Shown: in pieces, positions 5,165 to 5,563 of the stretch
Layout: each line of letters opens with the position of its first letter
Position numbering within the stretch: the stretch's first letter is position 1
Source: an uncultured Actinomycetes bacterium
Lineage (GTDB): Bacteria; Actinomycetota; Actinomycetes; S36-B12
Length of the DNA: 5,563 nt
Direction of reading: 5' to 3'
Assembly: GCA_903918595.1 (NCBI GenBank)
Contig: CAIXFB010000198.1
Location: 1 to 5,563 of the forward strand
Position numbers and translations under genes: made by a program
Notes under the pieces: model-generated
Databases searched by the model: none
Told to the model about the DNA's origin: nothing
The model's input: the letters and a program-made list of their open reading frames with translations, nothing else

Positions 5165-5563
5165 CTCCACCCGACGGTCACGGAACCGGTCTCGCACCGG
5201 GACCCGTCGGATCATCGATGTCACCTCTCCGGACATGCCGTGTGTCTCGAGGAATCCGCTGACAGCGGCTGCACGCCTGCTGGCAAGGGACTTATCCCGA
5301 ACGGATGCACCCGTGGAACGCAGTGCACCGGTCACAACGGCACTCACAGACTGACCAGCAGGGATCTGCGCGATCATCGCCTTGAGCGATCGCTGTGCCT
5401 TGCCCGTCAGCACAGCTGATCTGTAGGGGAAAAAGACGCGACTGCCCACCGAGAGTGAACTGGGGATGGGAGCACTGACGACGCGAACACCCAGCGAGAC
5501 ACTTCGCACGGTGCGATCAGACGTGAAGCCATTGATCTGCAAAGTGTCAGACCCAAGAGTCAC
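5141..5563 (-). CDS. C-terminal part of an OmpA-like domain protein, 5' end beyond right edge
   Basis: 140 visible residues make up most of an OmpA-like C-terminal domain, the fold that holds envelope proteins to peptidoglycan. Evidence, numbering from the window edge: V-F-F-P-Y-R-S-A-V-L at 43-52, an amphipathic helix to ~67, the strand V-V-T-G at 76-79, the helix L-A-S-R-R-A-A-A-V-S-G-F-L at 93-105 and the closing R-R-V-E-I-T-V at 130-136. Arg97 matches the conserved ligand-binding arginine. The aspartate usually found as G-x-T-D is replaced by Arg82 (G-A-L-R), so peptidoglycan binding is doubtful. The first visible codon happens to be GTG at the edge, but no signal peptide is visible, so the true N-terminus must lie outside. 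Its stop is one base from the helicase stop; the pair converge over a shared hairpin. Confidence 0.75.
   Translation of the reverse strand: MTLGSDTLQINGFTSDRTVRSVSLGVRVVSAPIPSSLSVGSRVFFPYRSAVLTGKAQRSLKAMIAQIPAGQSVSAVVTGALRSTGASVRDKSLASRRAAAVSGFLETHGMSGEVTSMIRRVPVRDRFRDRRVEITVSSAR

Noticed and set aside
1..5563. Mobile element, CRISPR, toxin-antitoxin or defence system
   Set aside because: No transposase, integrase, repeat-spacer pattern, terminal inverted repeats, tRNA or paired small toxin/antitoxin genes were seen; the genes are conserved chromosomal types.

Overview
The window looks like an ordinary chromosomal segment from an actinobacterium (Actinomycetota) of moderately high GC, roughly the high fifties percent by eye (not counted). 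The main evidence is a block on the right: a TetR-type regulator, a 75-residue DUF3107 protein, a MiaE-like ferritin-fold protein and an RhlE-type DEAD-box helicase. From memory, this is the same order as the Mycobacterium tuberculosis block Rv3208, Rv3208A, Rv3210c and Rv3211. GTG starts are frequent and several -10 boxes have the form TANNNT, which also fits actinobacteria. The genus cannot be named from this sequence.

Layout from left to right. Positions 1-1673 carry three minus-strand genes, transcribed in the order alpha/beta hydrolase, TadE/TadG-like membrane protein, prfB (release factor 2, cut by the left edge). The gaps are short, so this is probably one operon. Its likely promoter lies just before the hydrolase, and the first gene may have a leaderless mRNA. 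A 150-bp divergent intergenic region (1674-1823) separates it from the plus-strand TetR gene, which is followed 85 bp later by the DUF3107 gene. The MiaE-like gene (minus) converges on DUF3107 with 15 bp between stops. It diverges from the DEAD-box helicase gene (plus) across a 57-bp region with promoter-like boxes on both strands. The helicase gene converges on a minus-strand gene ending in an OmpA-like domain, whose 5' end lies beyond the right edge. The two stops are one base apart and share a 9-bp-stem hairpin.

Functionally the window is mostly RNA and translation housekeeping (RF2, a helicase, a possible tRNA-modifying diiron protein), plus one regulator and two cell-envelope proteins. 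There are no IS elements, CRISPR arrays, tRNA or rRNA genes or phage genes, and no gene-free stretch over 300 bases. I found no convincing new multi-gene system. The best leads are residue-level: the second E-x-x-H iron-ligand motif of the MiaE-like protein reads D-x-x-Q, and the OmpA-like domain appears to lack the usual peptidoglycan-binding aspartate. Paired TANNNT-N6-GTG start arrangements at the hydrolase/TetR divergence are also notable.
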